Assembly (NCBI GenBank): GCA_031264545.1
Contig: JAISDV010000129.1
Location: forward strand, 1 to 12,329
Length of the DNA: 12,329 nucleotides
Direction: 5' to 3'
Source: Oscillospiraceae bacterium
GTDB taxonomy: Bacteria; Bacillota; Clostridia; Oscillospirales; Oscillospiraceae
Part shown: positions 5,863 to 11,885 of the stretch, piece by piece
Layout: every line of letters starts with the position of its first letter
How positions within the stretch are numbered: the stretch's first letter is position 1
The notes under the pieces: model-generated
Told to the model about the DNA's origin: nothing
Databases searched by the model: none
What the model saw: only the letters and a program-made list of their open reading frames with translations
Position numbers and translations under genes: made by a program

Positions 5863-7320
5863 ATGCTTGAAAACAAGGACGCTTTGTATGCGGCTCTCAC
5901 GGCGAAGGACGCCCGTTTTGACGGTCGCTTTTTTGTGGGCGTTTCTTCCACGGGCATATACTGCCGTCCCGTTTGCAAAGCGAAACAGCCGAAATTGGAC
6001 AACTGTACATTCTACGAAACTGCCGCCGAAGCGGAGCAGTCGGGATACCGCCCGTGCCTTTTGTGCAGACCCGAGCTGGCACCCGGCAAGGCGATAACGG
6101 ACGCTTCGGCAAACTTGGCACTCCGAGCCGCCCGAATGCTGGAAGACAAGTGCGGAAGCGATGCGCGCGTTGATGAAATCGCTGCGCAGCTTGGGTATAC
6201 AGACCGTCATATGCGACGTGTGTTTATGGACGAATACCACGTCACACCGATACAGTTTCTGCAAACGTGCCGATTGCTCTTGGCGAAGAATCTGCTGACC
6301 GGCACGGCATTGTCTGTCCTTGATGTGGCGATGGCGGCGGGCTTCGGCAGCCTGCGCCGCTTCAACGACCTTTTCAAAGAGCATTACAAACTCACGCCAA
6401 CCGACCTGCGGAAACGGGTGCCGAGAGAACGCGATACTGGCGGCGTTACAGTGGCGTTAGGATACCGGCCGCCTTACCTATGGGACGCTCTTTTAGGCTT
6501 CTTTGCGGGACGGGCTATTGTCGGGGTCGAAAGCGTTTCGGATGGCGAATACTGCAGAACCGCCCGTTTTACAACTGCCGAAGGAAAAAGCGTCGAAGGT
6601 TGGCTGCGCGTACGGAACAATTCCGACAAGGACAGGCTCTCCGTCACCGTCAGCGAAAGCCTACTCCCAGTCCTGCCGCAGGTGTTATCAAGGGTGAAAC
6701 GGCAGTTTGACTTGCACTGCGACCCGAACGCTGTTTATGAAACACTTTCCTCGATGAACGATATAACGCCTGACCTCTGTGTAATCGGGACACGGCTGCC
6801 CGGTTGTTTCAACGCCTTTGAGATGGCGGTGAGGGCGGTGTTGGGGCAGCAGATTACCGTAAAAGCGGCGGGGACGCTGGCGGCGAGGATTGCCGACGCG
6901 CTTGGAACGCCGCTCGAAACCGGCATACCCGGCTTGACCCGGACGTTCCCTTCACCCAACGATGTGCTGGCTCTTGGTGACGATATAGAAAACCATTTCG
7001 GGGAATTAGGTGTGACTTCGGCACGGTCACGGGCAATCCGCGAACTGGCGCGTGTGTTCGGTGACGGGATGATTGACTTCGACTACCCCGCCAACCCCGA
7101 AGATGAGATAAAGAAACTGACTGAACTTCGCGGCATTGGCGCGTGGACGGCAAACTACATCGCTATGCGGGCGATGGGCTGCACGGACGTTTTCCTTGAA
7201 ACGGACTACGGCGTAAAAAAAGCACTTGCGCCGCATACGCCGAAAGAGATGCTGCAATTGGCAGAAAACTGGCGGCCTTGGCGCAGTTATGCCACAGTCA
7301 ACCTTTGGAATTCGCTGTAA
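5863..7320 (+). CDS. AdaA-AlkA fusion: alkylation-sensing regulator plus 3-methyladenine DNA glycosylase II, 485 aa
   Basis: Combines a methylphosphotriester-accepting transcription activator with a base-excision glycosylase. Residues ~5-75 form the Ada zinc domain with Cys34, Cys38, Cys65 and Cys68 (TGIYCRPVCKAK and GYRPCLLCRPE); Cys34 is the expected methyl acceptor. Residues ~80-187 are an AraC-type double helix-turn-helix ending in FNDLFKEHYKLTPTDLRK. From ~195 the AlkA part begins (YRPPYLWDALLGFFAGR), with AVRAVLGQQITVKAA (322-336), the helix-hairpin-helix LRGIGAWTANYIAMRAMG (422-439) and catalytic Asp448 in FLETDYGVKKA. It ends in RPWRSYATVNLW like other AlkA proteins, so the fusion looks complete. 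GGAGG (5849-5853) precedes the ATG at 5863 by 9 bases; a TTG at 5854 is too close to that site. The ogt start follows 11 bases after the stop. The same fusion is known elsewhere (for example mycobacterial AdaA). Codon use is less GC-rich than the TCA genes, hinting at transfer. Confidence 0.93.
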   Translation: MLENKDALYAALTAKDARFDGRFFVGVSSTGIYCRPVCKAKQPKLDNCTFYETAAEAEQSGYRPCLLCRPELAPGKAITDASANLALRAARMLEDKCGSDARVDEIAAQLGYTDRHMRRVFMDEYHVTPIQFLQTCRLLLAKNLLTGTALSVLDVAMAAGFGSLRRFNDLFKEHYKLTPTDLRKRVPRERDTGGVTVALGYRPPYLWDALLGFFAGRAIVGVESVSDGEYCRTARFTTAEGKSVEGWLRVRNNSDKDRLSVTVSESLLPVLPQVLSRVKRQFDLHCDPNAVYETLSSMNDITPDLCVIGTRLPGCFNAFEMAVRAVLGQQITVKAAGTLAARIADALGTPLETGIPGLTRTFPSPNDVLALGDDIENHFGELGVTSARSRAIRELARVFGDGMIDFDYPANPEDEIKKLTELRGIGAWTANYIAMRAMGCTDVFLETDYGVKKALAPHTPKEMLQLAENWRPWRSYATVNLWNSL

Positions 7321-7331
7321 GGAGGGAAAAG

Positions 7332-7871
7332 ATGTATTACTCTACAACATATAACTCGCCGATTGGCAAGCTCACGCTGGCAAGCGACGGCGAGAGCCTT
7401 ATCGGGCTTTGGATAGAGGGGCAGAAATATCACGGTGACACACTGCCGGAACAGCCAACCGAGCGGGACGATTTGCCCGTCTTCGACAAAACAAAAAGCT
7501 GGCTTGACCGCTACTTCGCGGGCAAAAAGCCAGACATTTCAGAACTGCCGTCAGCGCCGATCGGCAGCGCGTTCCGCCAAGCCGTGTGGGACATCCTGCG
7601 GTCGATTCCTTACGGCAAAATTACGACATACGGTGAACTCGCAAAACAGATAGCGGCGAAGTCCGGCAAGGAGACGATGTCGGCGCAGGCGGTCGGCGGC
7701 GCGGTCGGGCATAACCCGATTTCCATCATCATTCCGTGCCACCGCGTCGTCGGCTCGAACGGGAACCTGACGGGTTATGCCGGCGGTATTGCGACCAAGG
7801 TGAAGCTGCTCGAATTTGAGGGCGCGGATATGCGCGAATTGTTTGTCCCGAAAAAAGGGACTGCGTTATAA
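7332..7871 (+). CDS. ogt: Methylated-DNA--protein-cysteine methyltransferase (Ogt), 179 aa
   Basis: Suicide repair protein that moves the alkyl group from O6-alkylguanine (and O4-alkylthymine) to its own cysteine. The acceptor Cys136 lies in IIIPCHRVVGSNGNLTGYAGG (described as residues 132-152), the canonical PCHRV motif with the following Asn and Gly-Tyr segment. The DNA-binding wing region FRQAVWDILRSIPYGKITTYGELA lies at 81-104 and supplies the arginine finger region typical of the family. Length is usual. GGAGGG (7321-7326) sits directly after the stop of adaA-alkA and 5 bases before the ATG, so the two are cotranscribed and probably coupled. Together they supply functions that E. coli divides between Ada, AlkA and Ogt. 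Confidence 0.95.
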   Translation: MYYSTTYNSPIGKLTLASDGESLIGLWIEGQKYHGDTLPEQPTERDDLPVFDKTKSWLDRYFAGKKPDISELPSAPIGSAFRQAVWDILRSIPYGKITTYGELAKQIAAKSGKETMSAQAVGGAVGHNPISIIIPCHRVVGSNGNLTGYAGGIATKVKLLEFEGADMRELFVPKKGTAL

Positions 7872-7886
7872 AAACTGAGGTGTGTT

Positions 7887-7982
7887 ATGAACAGCGAAAA
7901 CTTAGACGCGGACAGGGCGTCTTTCACCGCACAGGCGGCAGGCTTTGAGAATCCGTCAATGAACGTCTCCAAAGAACTCTAG
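7887..7982 (+). pseudogene. 31-codon N-terminal stub, resembling a SAM-dependent methyltransferase
   Basis: An open frame begins at ATG 7887, six bases after GAGG (7877-7880), and encodes MNSENLDADRASFTAQAAGF followed by ENPSMNVSKEL before a TAG. This reads like the first residues of a clostridial class I methyltransferase family (pattern AxxFxxQAxxFExxxMNxSK), from memory of the family, but it stops before any SAM-binding motif. The position, 15 bases after ogt, suggests it was once the third gene of the operon and lost its remainder at about 7975. A genuine small peptide cannot be excluded. Confidence 0.45.
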
Positions 7983-8011
7983 TAAATCTTTTGCTGATTT
8001 GAAGTTTACTG

Positions 8012-8040
8012 TTGAATTTTGGCTTGAAACAGGCTATTAT
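8012..8040 (+). promoter_or_regulatory. Promoter of the pyrR-uracil permease operon
   Basis: TTGAAT (8012-8017) and TATTAT (8035-8040) are separated by 17 bases. Initiation near 8047 would place the PyrR-binding hairpin at the very start of the transcript, as expected for this control system. Confidence 0.72.
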
Positions 8041-8051
8041 AAGAGAGAAAT

Positions 8052-8158
8052 CTTTAAGCACGGTGCTGTGATGCCGGCAAGGTTTGCGAAAACGGGATAG
8101 GGCTGCCCTGCGCAGCCGCCTTGTGACCTTGTCCGGATCGCTCGGACAAGGTTTTTTT
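8052..8158 (+). promoter_or_regulatory. PyrR-responsive transcription attenuator (anti-antiterminator, antiterminator, terminator)
   Basis: Three alternative RNA structures can be drawn. The PyrR-binding loop spans 8052-8082: CUUU (8052-8055) pairs with AAGG (8079-8082), and CGGUG (8061-8065) pairs with UGCCG (8072-8076) around hexaloop CUGUGA (8066-8071), which fits the family's CNGNGA loop. The antiterminator pairs CCGGCAAGG (8074-8082) with CCUUGUCCGG (8127-8136), leaving one bulged U, with a 6-bp hairpin (GGCUGC 8101-8106, GCAGCC 8112-8117) between. The terminator is listed separately. UMP-bound PyrR would hold the first hairpin, freeing the terminator strand. The first downstream gene is pyrR itself, which supports autogenous control. 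Confidence 0.88.
8127..8158 (+). terminator. Intrinsic terminator of the pyrR attenuator
   Basis: CCTTGTCCG (8127-8135) and CGGACAAGG (8143-8151) form a perfect 9-bp stem with a 7-base loop, followed by seven T (8152-8158). It lies before the coding region, and its 5' arm is shared with the antiterminator. Confidence 0.93.
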
Positions 8159-8223
8159 ATAGCCTGCCTGCGGCAAACTACAAAAATTGCCATGCGCCGC
8201 GGATACGCAGAGAGAAGCGGATT

Positions 8224-8760
8224 ATGAGATTTAAGGTGCAGATCATGACCGAAGCGGACGTGGACCGCAGGCCTGTACGGATTGCGCACGAGATCATTGA
8301 AAAAAACCAGGGCGCCCGGGAGCTCTGCCTTATCGGGATCAAAACACGGGGGATACCCCTTGCCTACAGACTGGCCGGGAACATCCGGCAGATCGCCGGC
8401 GCCGATGTCCCGGTCGGCGAACTGGACATCACGCTTTACAGGGACGACCTGACGGCAGCCGCCCGAGAGCCTCTGGTCAGCGGTACGAAAATCCCCTTTT
8501 CCGTCGAAGATAAAACTGTTGTTCTGGTCGACGACGTGATCTTCACCGGGAGAACGGCGCGCGCCGCCCTTGACGCCGTGATGAACGCGGGCCGCCCGGC
8601 CAGAATACAGCTGGCCGTTCTGATCGACAGAGGCCATAGCGAGCTCCCGATCAAGGCCACTTACGTCGGGAAAAATATTCCGACCGCGCTCAGCGAGGTC
8701 ATCTCCGTCCGTCTTGCCGAGCAGGACGGCAAAACAAATGTGTGCATCTATGAAAAATAA
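8224..8760 (+). CDS. pyrR: Bifunctional pyr operon RNA-binding regulator / uracil phosphoribosyltransferase PyrR, 178 aa
   Basis: Binds the leader RNA of pyr operons when UMP is high and promotes termination; the same fold also makes UMP from uracil and PRPP. The protein aligns end to end with B. subtilis PyrR: RIAHEIIEKN (19-28), LIGIKTRGIPLA (36-47), VGELDITLYRDDL (64-76), the PRPP loop VVLVDDVIFTGRTARA (99-114), IQLAVLIDRGHSELPI (128-143) and YVGKNIPT (147-154). Length is 178 versus ~181 residues. The ATG at 8224 fits the family N-terminus, although only a weak GAGAAG site lies upstream; low translation may suit a regulator. It is preceded by its attenuator, and the permease follows 18 bases after the stop. 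Confidence 0.95.
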   Translation: MRFKVQIMTEADVDRRPVRIAHEIIEKNQGARELCLIGIKTRGIPLAYRLAGNIRQIAGADVPVGELDITLYRDDLTAAAREPLVSGTKIPFSVEDKTVVLVDDVIFTGRTARAALDAVMNAGRPARIQLAVLIDRGHSELPIKATYVGKNIPTALSEVISVRLAEQDGKTNVCIYEK

Positions 8761-8778
8761 TTATAGAGGAGTATCCAG

Positions 8779-10182
8779 ATGAAAAAAGAAAAAGAGACCC
8801 TTGGCTATCTGCCCGATGAGAGGCCGTCGCCGGTGCGGCTTCTGCTCTACGCTGTCCAGCAGGTCATCGTCATGTTCCCCGCCACGATCGCCGTTGCGCT
8901 GATCACCGGCTTCCAGGTATCGACTACGATCTTCGCAAGCGGCCTTGCCACGCTGTGCTTCGTCTTCATTTCCGGCAAAAAGATCCCGCTCTATTATGGC
9001 TCCAGCTTCGCTTACCTTTCCGCGATATCCGGACTGGTCGCCGCGCAGGGCTTTTCCAAAGTGAACGGCATCCTGCCGACGGAGGCGATACAGGTCGCCC
9101 AGTTCGGCATCATCATGTCCGGCCTTGTCTCCATCGCCGCAGGTCTCCTGGTCAGGTTTTCCGGCCGCGGCGCGGTCGAGAAGGTTCTGCCGTCCTCCAT
9201 CACCGGCTCCATTGCCATGATCATCGGTCTCACTCTGGCGGGAAACGCGCTTTCCGACGCGGCGCCCGCTGCGGACGCGGCCGGCATCCTCGGCAGCGGC
9301 TGGGTCTGGGGCGTAGCCCTCGTAACCCTGCTTTCGACTATCCTCTTCTCGAAATATCTTAAGGGCTTCCTCGGCCAGCTTCCCCTGCTCCTCGGCGCGG
9401 GCGTCGGCTGCCTTTTCGCCGCGATCCTCTACTGGATCGGCGGGAGCGGCATGAACCTGTTCCGCAGTCTTCCGGCGGAAGCGCTTGCGGCCTCCGCATG
9501 GAAGCTCGGAGACGGCAGCATCTTTGCCCTGCCCGCTTTCTCCCTGCCGAAGCTCTCATGGCCGGCCGTCGCGGCGATCATGCCTATTGCGATCGCGACC
9601 ATCCCCGAATCCACCGCCCACATCTATCAGCTTGATATTTATGTCAACGACCTGGCTAAGAAAAAAGGCAAGGGCCGATACGAGCTCTCCGGCCTGCTCG
9701 ACAGGAACCTGATCGGCGACGGCATATGCGACATGATCTCGGGCTTTGTCGGCGGCCCCGCAGGCACGAACTACGGCGAAAATATCAGCACCATGGCTAT
9801 AACTAAGGTCTTTTCCATGCCCGTTCTGATCGCGGCCTCCATCGTGGCAATGATCATTTCCCTCTTTACGCCGCTGATCAAGGTCATCTACGGTATTCCC
9901 ACGGCCGTCATCGGCGGATTGGAAATCTACCTCTTCGGCGCCATTGCCGCGCAGGGCATCGCGATTATGATCGACAAAAAGGTCGATATGTTCAGCTCGA
10001 AGAACATCGCCGTAATCGCGACCGTCATGGTCATCGGTGTCGGCGGACAGTATGCCTTCGGCGGCAATATCCCTTTCTTCGGCGTCGACGTGCCCTGTAT
10101 TGCGGGCGCCGCCATCTTCGGTATCCTCCTGAATCTCATACTCAGCATCGGTGAAAAAAAGGAAAAGCCCGCAAAAAAATAG
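8779..10182 (+). CDS. NCS2-family uracil permease, 467 aa
   Basis: Integral membrane nucleobase:proton symporter; with PyrR upstream and shared attenuation, uracil is the likely cargo. The protein has about 14 hydrophobic segments. The two half-helix motifs of the family are clear: IATIPESTAHIY (272-283) with Glu277, and GGPAGTNYGENISTMAIT (325-342) with Glu334, matching the substrate-coordinating glutamates of E. coli UraA. The N-terminal SSFAYLSAISG (75-85) is the conserved TM3 segment. The cytoplasmic tail is lysine-rich (GEKKEKPAKK). It is somewhat longer than UraA (429), with extra length around residues 225-265. GAGGAG (8766-8771) lies 7 bases before the ATG. No convincing intrinsic terminator follows. 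Xanthine transport is the alternative within NCS2, but the operon argues for uracil. Confidence 0.9.
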   Translation: MKKEKETLGYLPDERPSPVRLLLYAVQQVIVMFPATIAVALITGFQVSTTIFASGLATLCFVFISGKKIPLYYGSSFAYLSAISGLVAAQGFSKVNGILPTEAIQVAQFGIIMSGLVSIAAGLLVRFSGRGAVEKVLPSSITGSIAMIIGLTLAGNALSDAAPAADAAGILGSGWVWGVALVTLLSTILFSKYLKGFLGQLPLLLGAGVGCLFAAILYWIGGSGMNLFRSLPAEALAASAWKLGDGSIFALPAFSLPKLSWPAVAAIMPIAIATIPESTAHIYQLDIYVNDLAKKKGKGRYELSGLLDRNLIGDGICDMISGFVGGPAGTNYGENISTMAITKVFSMPVLIAASIVAMIISLFTPLIKVIYGIPTAVIGGLEIYLFGAIAAQGIAIMIDKKVDMFSSKNIAVIATVMVIGVGGQYAFGGNIPFFGVDVPCIAGAAIFGILLNLILSIGEKKEKPAKK

Positions 10183-10298
10183 GCCGTTTATACCTTGGGG
10201 CATAGCTTATGCACGCTTGGTGTTTCCGCACTCCGGCCATGCGCGCCGCTCTGCGGGCTGGCGCAGCATTCATACAGCATTCTGTTCATATAATTCTC

Positions 10299-10327
10299 TT
10301 GTCAGGTGCGGGGGCCTGTGTTATATT
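10299..10327 (+). promoter_or_regulatory. Promoter of the desulfoferrodoxin-rubredoxin operon
   Basis: TTGTCA (10299-10304) and TATATT (10322-10327) lie 17 bases apart. Initiation would be near 10334, inside the Fur/PerR-type palindrome, so a bound repressor would block RNA polymerase directly. Confidence 0.75.
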
Positions 10328-10371
10328 AGTATATAATAATGATAATCATTATTATACTGATTTCAGGCCCC
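10311..10371. repeat. Outer GC-rich inverted repeat enclosing the operator
   Basis: GGGGCCTG (10311-10318) and CAGGCCCC (10364-10371) are perfect 8-bp arms surrounding the palindrome, with centres only 3 bases apart. Between them AGTA (10328-10331) and TACT (10355-10358) can extend the pairing. The left arm lies in the promoter spacer. There is no T run, so it is not a simple terminator. Confidence 0.7.
10332..10356. promoter_or_regulatory. Fur/PerR-type operator (25-bp perfect palindrome)
   Basis: Twelve-base arms mirror each other around a single central A at 10344. The 19-base core (10335-10353) agrees with the classical Fur box GATAATGATAATCATTATC at all but the first and last base. PerR boxes are close relatives, and the gene controlled is an oxygen-defence enzyme, so the regulator may be Fur or PerR. 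It covers the predicted transcription start. Confidence 0.85.
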
Positions 10372-10402
10372 AAATGACATATCACAAGAAAGGTTGGCAA
10401 AC

Positions 10403-10789
10403 ATGAAAAAAGAACACAAATTCTTTATTTGTAAGCATTGCGGCAACATTGCGGGTATGCTCGCGTTTTCCGGCGTCATCCCTGTCTGCTGCGGCGAGCC
10501 CATGAAAGAGCTTGAGCCAAACACGGCGGACGCTTCTGCCGAAAAGCATGTGCCCGTTATCAAGACCGAAGACGGGAAAATCACAGTTGAAATCGGCTCC
10601 GCGCTCCACCCCATGATCGAGGCACACCATATCAACTGGATCTATATCCAGACGGAAAAGGGCGGCCAGCGTAAGAGCCTGACGCCTACCGGCGCGCCGT
10701 CCGCCAGCTTCACGCTCACGGATGACGACAAGCTTATCTCCGCGTTTGCCTATTGCAACCTCCACGGACTCTGGAAGGTCGACGCATAA
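10403..10789 (+). CDS. dfx: Desulfoferrodoxin, class I superoxide reductase, 128 aa
   Basis: Reduces superoxide to hydrogen peroxide without making oxygen, an anaerobe's alternative to superoxide dismutase. The N-terminal desulforedoxin domain has all four ligands of the Fe(Cys)4 centre: Cys10, Cys13, Cys29 and Cys30 (ICKHCGN and VCCGEPM). The active-site iron ligands are His49 (in EKHVP, with catalytic Glu47 and Lys48), His69, His75, Cys118 and His121 (YCNLHGLW), so the protein is a full two-iron class I form. The ATG at 10403 follows AAAGG (10388-10392) by 10 bases; a TTG at 10394 falls at the end of that site and is less likely. It is controlled by the Fur/PerR-type promoter, and rubredoxin follows 36 bases downstream. 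Confidence 0.97.
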   Translation: MKKEHKFFICKHCGNIAGMLAFSGVIPVCCGEPMKELEPNTADASAEKHVPVIKTEDGKITVEIGSALHPMIEAHHINWIYIQTEKGGQRKSLTPTGAPSASFTLTDDDKLISAFAYCNLHGLWKVDA

Positions 10790-10825
10790 GATGACGGCGA
10801 AAATCTGAACAAAGGAAGGAATCCC

Positions 10826-10987
10826 ATGAAACGATACACCTGCTCCCTCTGCGGCTACGTTTACGACGAGCAGCTCGGCGATCCCGACAGCGGCGTCGCC
10901 CCCGGCACGAAGTTTGAAGACCTTCCCGACACCTGGATCTGTCCCGTTTGCGGCGCCTCAAAAGCCGATTTCGATTTGAGCGAATAG
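10826..10987 (+). CDS. Rubredoxin, 53 aa
   Basis: Small cytoplasmic one-electron carrier with one Fe(Cys)4 centre. Both ligand pairs are visible: CSLCGYVYD (Cys6, Cys9) and WICPVCGASK (Cys39, Cys42). The conserved aromatic core Tyr4, Tyr11, Tyr13, Trp37 and Phe49 and the DPDSGVAPGTKFEDLPDTW loop (19-37) are typical. Length is exactly usual. AAGGA (10816-10820) lies 5 bases before the ATG. It is cotranscribed with desulfoferrodoxin and probably passes it electrons from an NAD(P)H:rubredoxin oxidoreductase encoded elsewhere. Confidence 0.97.
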   Translation: MKRYTCSLCGYVYDEQLGDPDSGVAPGTKFEDLPDTWICPVCGASKADFDLSE

Positions 10988-11015
10988 GACCCCGCATTCA
11001 CATGTTAACGACCGC

Positions 11016-11050
11016 AAAAGGGATACGCAGCAGCTGCGCATCCCTTTTTT
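11016..11050 (+). terminator. Rho-independent terminator of the dfx-rubredoxin operon
   Basis: GGGAT (11020-11024) pairs with ATCCC (11040-11044) and CGCAG (11026-11030) with CTGCG (11034-11038) around a CAG loop, with one A-C mismatch. AAAA on the left and six T (11045-11050) on the right make it potentially bidirectional. It starts 28 bases after the rubredoxin stop. Confidence 0.92.
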
Positions 11051-11114
11051 GCAGTATACCCTGTGCTCCGGAGCTTTTATGGAGCTTTTACCGCGGTGTT
11101 GTGCGCCTGCGGGC

Positions 11115-11142
11115 TTGAATTCCAGCCGGAAAATGATATAAT
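11115..11142 (+). promoter_or_regulatory. Promoter of the ABC exporter operon
   Basis: TTGAAT (11115-11120) and a perfect TATAAT (11137-11142) lie 16 bases apart, with a TGA extension (11134-11136) just before the -10. The leader is ~20 bases and ends in GGGAGG. Confidence 0.78.
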
Positions 11143-11168
11143 CACACAACGGCAGGGAGGGAATCGTT

Positions 11169-11885
11169 ATGCTCGGCATCGAAAATCTGACTAAGCGCTA
11201 CGGCGGAAAGCGCGCTGTGGACGGGCTTTCGCTTCACATCGCCCCGGGTGAGATCTGCGGCTTCATCGGCCATAACGGCGCCGGCAAAACGACGGCCATC
11301 AAATGCTGCTGCGGCATCCTCGGTTTTGAAGAAGGCGACATCCGCATAAACGGCTTGTCGGTCAAGACCGACCCGCTCGCGTGCAAGCGGATACTTGCCT
11401 ACATCCCCGACAATCCGGATATGTACGAATTCATGCCGGGAATCGCCTATCTGAATTTCGTCGCGGATATTTTCGGCATTTCTCAAAAGACACGCGAGGC
11501 ACAGATCAAAAAATACACGGATATATTTGAACTGACACAGGATCTGGCTCGGCCTGTCTCGTCCTATTCGCACGGTATGAAGCAGAAGCTTGCCCTTATC
11601 TCCGCCCTTATTCACGCGCCAAAGCTGATTATTATGGACGAGCCCTTCGTCGGCCTTGACCCGAAAGCCTCGCATCTGCTCAAAGGGCTTATGCGTGAGC
11701 ACTGCGGCAAGGGCGGAGCCATCTTCTTCTCGACCCATGTGCTGGAGGTCGCAGAAAAGCTCTGCGACAAGGTGGCGATCATCAAGGACGGAAAGCTCAT
11801 CGTTTCAGGGACAATGGAGGAGGTACGCGGAAACAGCTCCCTCGAGGACGTTTTTCTTGAGCTGGAGGGGGATGCTCATGTTTAG
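11169..11885 (+). CDS. ABC transporter ATP-binding protein, 238 aa (ABC-2/exporter type)
   Basis: Nucleotide-binding subunit that powers a membrane permease encoded next to it. Walker A is GHNGAGKT (34-41), the signature YSHGMKQ (133-139) is the degenerate form common in ABC-2 exporters, Walker B is LIIMDEP (153-159) followed by D-loop VGLDP, and the switch histidine is in FFSTH (186-190). The C-terminal SLEDVFLELEG segment is typical of drug/antibiotic-exporter-like ATPases. GGGAGG (11155-11160) precedes the ATG at 11169 by 8 bases. The next gene overlaps by 8 bases, so the two are translationally coupled. Substrate is unknown; an odd trait is the cysteine run CCCG at 46-49. Confidence 0.93.
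   Translation: MLGIENLTKRYGGKRAVDGLSLHIAPGEICGFIGHNGAGKTTAIKCCCGILGFEEGDIRINGLSVKTDPLACKRILAYIPDNPDMYEFMPGIAYLNFVADIFGISQKTREAQIKKYTDIFELTQDLARPVSSYSHGMKQKLALISALIHAPKLIIMDEPFVGLDPKASHLLKGLMREHCGKGGAIFFSTHVLEVAEKLCDKVAIIKDGKLIVSGTMEEVRGNSSLEDVFLELEGDAHV

Noticed and set aside
10200..10212. GCATA-GCT-TATGC hairpin after the uracil permease as terminator
   Set aside because: Short stem, no following T run; probably chance.
10209..10406. 65-codon open frame upstream of desulfoferrodoxin
   Set aside because: It runs through the promoter and Fur/PerR operator and ends in the next gene; no ribosome binding site or homology.
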